From: Methylophilales bacterium UBA4017
Lineage (GTDB): Bacteria; Pseudomonadota; Gammaproteobacteria; Burkholderiales; Methylophilaceae
DNA length: 10,083 bases
Reading direction: 5' to 3'
Assembly (NCBI GenBank): GCA_002384685.1
Contig: DGAZ01000027.1
Span: 1-10,083 of the forward strand
Made by a program: the position numbers and the translations under genes. Under the pieces are notes generated by a model. That model was not told the origin of the DNA and made no database searches. It saw nothing but the letters and a program-made list of their open reading frames with translations. Shown in pieces: positions 6,950 to 10,083 of the stretch (position 1 is its first letter; each line of letters opens with the position of its first letter).

Positions 6950-7716
6950 GCTGCAGTTATGTTCATTCCACCGTCCACGTAAGTAATTTCACCAGTTATT
7001 CCACTAGCTAAATTGCTGCATAAAAAAGCTGCAGCATTTCCTACCTCATGAATCGTAACATTTCTTTTTAAGGCAGCATGCTTTTCGTTGTATCCAATCA
7101 TCTTATCAAAGTTGGCAATACCTGATGCAGCTAATGTTTTTATTGGTCCAGCCGAAACCGCATTAACCCGTATACCTTTGTCGCCAAGACTATGAGACAT
7201 ATAACGAACATTAGCCTCCAAACTTGCCTTTGCTAAACCCATTACATTGTAATTTGGCATTGTTCTCTCTGCACCAAGATAGCTAACTGTAAGCAAGCTA
7301 GCATTTTCATTAAGATAAGGAAGGGCTGCTTTTGCCAGGGCAGTAAAGCTATACGAGCTTATGTCATGCGCTATAGCAAAATTCTCCCTGGTCGTTGCTT
7401 CAACGAAATCACCAGCCAATGCTTCTTTAGGAACAAATGCAATGGAATGCACTAGTACGTCAAATTTATCCCAATGTTTACTTAGCTTTGGAAATAGATC
7501 ATTTATATGTGCGTCACTTGCTACGTCACAAGGAAGAACAATCTTAGAGTCAAAATCTGATGCTAGCTTCTCGACCCTTCCTTGATGCTTTTCCATTTGG
7601 TATGTGAATGCAAGCTCTGCTCCTTGCTTCTTCATTGCAGATGCAATGCCGTAAGCAATAGATCTGTCGCTTAACAACCCTAGTATTAATACCTTCTTAC
7701 CGTTTAAAAATCCCAT
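6934..7716 (-). CDS. fabI: Enoyl-[acyl-carrier-protein] reductase (NADH), FabI
   Basis: FabI carries out the last step of each round of type II fatty acid elongation, reducing trans-2-enoyl-ACP to acyl-ACP with NADH in the cytosol. It is a 260-residue short-chain dehydrogenase-fold protein. The catalytic residues Tyr146, Tyr156 and Lys163 (Y-x6-K) fall at exactly the E. coli numbers. The N-terminal nucleotide-binding segment ILGLLSDRSIAYGIA lies at 11-25. Met159 and Phe203, contacts for triclosan in E. coli, are conserved, while position 93 is alanine where E. coli has glycine. The gene starts 20 bp after the dppC-type gene, so it is probably the last gene of that operon, with only a weak AG-rich ribosome binding site. 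Its 3' end overlaps the convergent ppiD by 11 bp. Confidence 0.97.
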   Translation of the reverse strand: MGFLNGKKVLILGLLSDRSIAYGIASAMKKQGAELAFTYQMEKHQGRVEKLASDFDSKIVLPCDVASDAHINDLFPKLSKHWDKFDVLVHSIAFVPKEALAGDFVEATTRENFAIAHDISSYSFTALAKAALPYLNENASLLTVSYLGAERTMPNYNVMGLAKASLEANVRYMSHSLGDKGIRVNAVSAGPIKTLAASGIANFDKMIGYNEKHAALKRNVTIHEVGNAAAFLCSNLASGITGEITYVDGGMNITAAGTID

Positions 7717-7736
7717 TTTTAGACTTCTTTCTTTGG

Positions 7737-8555
7737 TTAGTTATCGTTTTTAGGATCCATCACATCACGCAATCCTTCACCTAGCAAATTATAACCCAAT
7801 ACTGTAAACAGAATAGCCATACCAGGAAATAATGAAAGCCACCACGCAAACTGGATGTACTCTTTCCCATCTGTCAGTATGTTACCCCATGAAGCAGTTG
7901 GAGCCTGAACACCAAGCCCCAGGAAACTTAATCCTGATTCAACTAATACTGCGCTGGCTATCCCTAGAACAGAGCTTACTATTATAGGTGTTAGGCTATT
8001 TGGTAGTAAATGTTTGGTTATTATTTTTAAATCACTGGCACCCATGGTTTGTGCAGCCATGACATACTCTCTCTGCCTTAAGCTAAAAAATTCCGCTCTA
8101 ACCAGCCTGGTTACCCCCATCCAAGACGTTAACCCAATAACAATCATAATGTTCCATATAGACGGCGTTAAAAATGCTATAACAGCTAAAATAAGGAAGA
8201 ACGAAGGGATAGAGAGCATTATGTCTACCAGCCTCATTATGAGCGAATCTATCCACCCTCTATAGTACCCAGCGATTGAGCCAAGAATAATGCCTATTCC
8301 CGTAGCAATACCAACAGCCACAAATCCTACAAGCAAGGAAATCCGTGCACCAAATAGCATGCGTGAAAAAACATCTCGCCCAAGGCCATCGGTACCCATA
8401 AGATGCCCTTTTGAGGGGGCGATCAATATAGATTCTATGTCGATAAAATTTGGATCATAGGGGGCAATGATAGGGGCAAATAGGGCAAGAATTAGAATCA
8501 AAAAAATAATGATTAATCCTGATAAAGCAAGTGGATTGCGGATGATTTTCATCAT
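7737..8555 (-). CDS. Peptide/nickel-type ABC transporter permease, DppC/AppC family
   Basis: This is one of the two inner-membrane permease subunits of an oligopeptide-type ABC importer. The 272-residue protein has an N-terminal membrane helix (about 11-32), the family signature HLMGTDGLGRDVFSR (51-65), and about five further helices between 72 and 257. The EAA loop that contacts the ATPase is at about 163-187 (EYVMAA..GAS....HLLP). It lacks the long N-terminal extension of YejE-type permeases, so it fits DppC, AppC or GsiD better. The start at 8555 overlaps the upstream permease stop in an ATGA arrangement and has AAAGG 9 nt upstream. The substrate (peptide, nickel, or other) cannot be assigned from the permease. 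The next gene is fabI; no ATPase gene follows. Confidence 0.93.
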   Translation of the reverse strand: MMKIIRNPLALSGLIIIFLILILALFAPIIAPYDPNFIDIESILIAPSKGHLMGTDGLGRDVFSRMLFGARISLLVGFVAVGIATGIGIILGSIAGYYRGWIDSLIMRLVDIMLSIPSFFLILAVIAFLTPSIWNIMIVIGLTSWMGVTRLVRAEFFSLRQREYVMAAQTMGASDLKIITKHLLPNSLTPIIVSSVLGIASAVLVESGLSFLGLGVQAPTASWGNILTDGKEYIQFAWWLSLFPGMAILFTVLGYNLLGEGLRDVMDPKNDN

Positions 8556-9571
8556 CTTATAATACCTTTGCGAACTCTTGGATCAGCCCATGCGTACCCC
8601 AGATCGGCTATCAGGTTACCAAATAAAGTTAAAACAGAACCTATGGTAAGAATCCCCATAATTACTGGGAAATCGCGCATCAAAACGGAATCATAAAATA
8701 ATTTTCCCATACCCGGTATGGCAAAAATGGATTCAGCAATAACAGAACCTCCGATTAAGCCAGGTATTGATAAACCAACAATGGTTATTAAAGGAAGTAC
8801 CGCATTTTTAAGCGCGTGAACAAAAATTACTTTTTTTTCACTTAATCCTTTTGAGCGAGCAGTTGTTATAAAATCCTGATGTAATACCTCCAGCATTCCG
8901 TTTCTTACATACAAGGATATACCAGCTAAACCGCTAAGAGATGAAACAAACACGGGTAAGATCAGGTGTTTAAGTAGATCAAGTGTTTGTGAAAATGAGT
9001 CAAGTGATAGGTAGCCCTGACTATGAAGCCCTGATATTGGGAGCCATTGGTTAGCTACGCCGGTCCAGTACATTAAGAGCAGGGCAAGCCAAAAACCAGG
9101 TATAGCAAAACCGATAAAAACAAACAATGTTATTGATCGATCTACCCACGTATTTTGTTTGATCGCTGATAAGGTTCCAAGAACAATGGATACGGAAAAA
9201 ATAATAACAATACCTAAAAGATTTATTAATAAGGTAATAGGGAGTGATTCCTGAATTAGACCTTTTGTAATATTTCCATTTTTATCTTTTTCTTCCCAAA
9301 GCACTGGCCGTTGATGAGAGGAGAAAGATCTACCAAAGTCTAATTTCACAATACGCTTTAACCACAAGGTATATTGAACGATAACAGGCTTATCAAGATT
9401 GTATAGCTCCCTTAATTTTTGTCGAGATTCTTCTGAGGCCTTTGGATTAAATGAGGCCTCGTTAGATGTAACATCACCTGGAGCAAGGTGCATAATAAAG
9501 AATGATATGAGGCTAATACCAATCAGCATAGGGAACATCCACAACACTCTTTTGATAAGGTATTTAAGCAT
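8552..9571 (-). CDS. Peptide/nickel-type ABC transporter permease, DppB/AppB family
   Basis: This is the partner permease of the importer. The 339-residue protein has the typical DppB start (LKYLIKRVLWMFPMLIGISL), one N-terminal helix (about 9-28), a periplasmic region, then five helices at roughly 113-134, 146-168, 201-222, 256-278 and 302-325. The family segment LDFGRSF is at 77-83. The EAA loop for docking the ATPase is at about 233-257 (DFITTARSKG). The periplasmic loop at about 85-108 is rich in charged residues (EEKDKNGN) and seems somewhat longer than in common DppB proteins, judged from memory. It starts 2 bp after the solute-binding protein stop and overlaps the next permease by 4 bp, so the three are surely one operon. 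The substrate is not determined. Confidence 0.94.
   Translation of the reverse strand: MLKYLIKRVLWMFPMLIGISLISFFIMHLAPGDVTSNEASFNPKASEESRQKLRELYNLDKPVIVQYTLWLKRIVKLDFGRSFSSHQRPVLWEEKDKNGNITKGLIQESLPITLLINLLGIVIIFSVSIVLGTLSAIKQNTWVDRSITLFVFIGFAIPGFWLALLLMYWTGVANQWLPISGLHSQGYLSLDSFSQTLDLLKHLILPVFVSSLSGLAGISLYVRNGMLEVLHQDFITTARSKGLSEKKVIFVHALKNAVLPLITIVGLSIPGLIGGSVIAESIFAIPGMGKLFYDSVLMRDFPVIMGILTIGSVLTLFGNLIADLGYAWADPRVRKGIIR
8565..8569 (-). promoter_or_regulatory. Ribosome binding site of the dppC-type gene
   Basis: The minus-strand sequence AAAGG lies 9 nt before the ATG at 8555. A second in-frame ATG directly follows (8552), but spacing favours the first. The site lies inside the end of the upstream permease gene, consistent with translational coupling through the ATGA overlap. 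Confidence 0.6.
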
Positions 9572-9573
9572 CT

Positions 9574-10083
9574 TTAATTTGCCATCTCATTTCTTCTAAG
9601 TGATTTGGGCATAAACCATTCATAGCTATTATGATATATTCCAGCTGGTGGAGCAGGATTTTTAATGCCCTGCACTCGCTTATTTACTGCAGACAAACCA
9701 TACCCCGCATAAAGGTAAACGATAGGAGAGTCACTTAGTAAGTGCTCAGAAAATTTGTGGTAAATACGTTCGCGTTTATTAGGGTCAAGCTCTTTTCTGC
9801 CATCCTCAAGAAGCTTATCAACATTTTTATTGCTGTAACCAATAAAGTTAAACTGCCCAGGCCCTTGCTGACTAGAATGCCAGATATTATACTGATCCGG
9901 ATCAAGCGAGAGGCTCCACCCTAAAACTACCGCATTAAAATCCCCTGTTTTTATGAAGCGATTGATAAAGCTAGCCCACTCAATTACTCGAATAGTTACA
10001 TCAATCCCTATCTCTTTCAGTCTTCTTTGCACAAGAACCGCAGTCATCTCTCTTTGTTTGTTTTGGTTAGTAAGTATTTCAAA
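9574..10083 (-). CDS. ABC transporter substrate-binding protein, family 5 (partial, C-terminal part)
   Basis: The frame is open to the right edge of the window, adding FEILTNQNKQ and two more residues before the methionine at 10047, so that methionine is internal. About 169 residues are visible. They match the C-terminal lobe of SBP_bac_5 proteins, periplasmic or lipid-anchored receptors for peptides, nickel chelates or similar ligands. Typical stretches are LKEIGIDVTIRVIEW, a GWSLSLDPDQYNIWHSSQ segment, NKNVDKLLEDGR, and the ERIYHKFSEHLLSDSPIVYLY helix-strand. The signal peptide and most of the ligand pocket are outside the window. The position just before dppB- and dppC-type genes agrees with it being the receptor of the same importer. 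The ligand cannot be assigned. Confidence 0.92.
   Translation of the reverse strand, partial: FEILTNQNKQREMTAVLVQRRLKEIGIDVTIRVIEWASFINRFIKTGDFNAVVLGWSLSLDPDQYNIWHSSQQGPGQFNFIGYSNKNVDKLLEDGRKELDPNKRERIYHKFSEHLLSDSPIVYLYAGYGLSAVNKRVQGIKNPAPPAGIYHNSYEWFMPKSLRRNEMAN

Noticed and set aside
7361..7585. Plus-strand frame of 74 codons inside fabI, and similar plus-strand frames inside the permease and receptor genes
   Set aside because: All are antisense to well-supported genes and show no family resemblance or ribosome binding site.
1..10083. CRISPR arrays, insertion sequences, phage attachment sites and tRNA-linked integration
   Set aside because: I saw no repeated spacers, transposase or integrase frame, and no duplicated tRNA 3' end near the Val/Asp pair; the flanking genes are normal housekeeping genes.

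Overview
This window reads as an AT-rich chromosomal segment of a gammaproteobacterium. The plus-strand order tig (3' end) - clpP - clpX - lon - tRNA genes - ppiD is the conserved proteostasis locus of proteobacteria. The FabI matches Escherichia coli FabI residue for residue at its catalytic positions, and both tRNA genes encode their 3' CCA. I cannot name the genus. Convergent ppiD/fabI with a peptide-type ABC transporter upstream of fabI resembles, from memory, the Pseudomonas arrangement, but low-GC lineages such as Legionellales or uncultured marine groups fit the base composition better.

Left part (1-4723, plus strand): the C-terminal end of trigger factor, then ClpP, ClpX and Lon. All three protease components look intact, with every catalytic and nucleotide-binding motif I looked for present. 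tig, clpP and clpX are closely packed (25 bp and 9 bp gaps) and probably co-transcribed. Lon follows a 79-bp gap that holds a sequence resembling a sigma-32 heat-shock promoter. Trigger factor folds nascent chains, ClpXP and Lon degrade misfolded or tagged proteins, and PpiD is a periplasmic chaperone, so the left two thirds of the window is a protein quality-control block.

Middle (4724-5060): there is no hupB (HU-beta) gene, which usually sits directly after lon. Instead there is a probable promoter, a tRNA-Val(UAC) / tRNA-Asp(GUC) pair and a clear intrinsic terminator. ppiD follows on the plus strand and ends in an 11-bp overlap with the convergent fabI.

Right part (6934-10083, minus strand): a compact operon read right to left: the 3' part of a peptide/nickel-type solute-binding protein, a DppB/AppB-type permease, a DppC/AppC-type permease and fabI (enoyl-ACP reductase). 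Gaps are 2 bp, a 4-bp overlap and 20 bp. No ATPase gene lies between the permeases and fabI, so ATP-binding subunits must be upstream of the window or elsewhere.

I see no mobile element, CRISPR array, phage gene or defence system. The region is mainly housekeeping, and I found no convincing new biological system. The points worth a second look are the missing hupB, the possible heat-shock promoter of lon, the overlapping 3' ends of ppiD and fabI with an inverted repeat over both stop codons, the transporter without ATPase joined to fabI, and a small hairpin abutting tRNA-Val.
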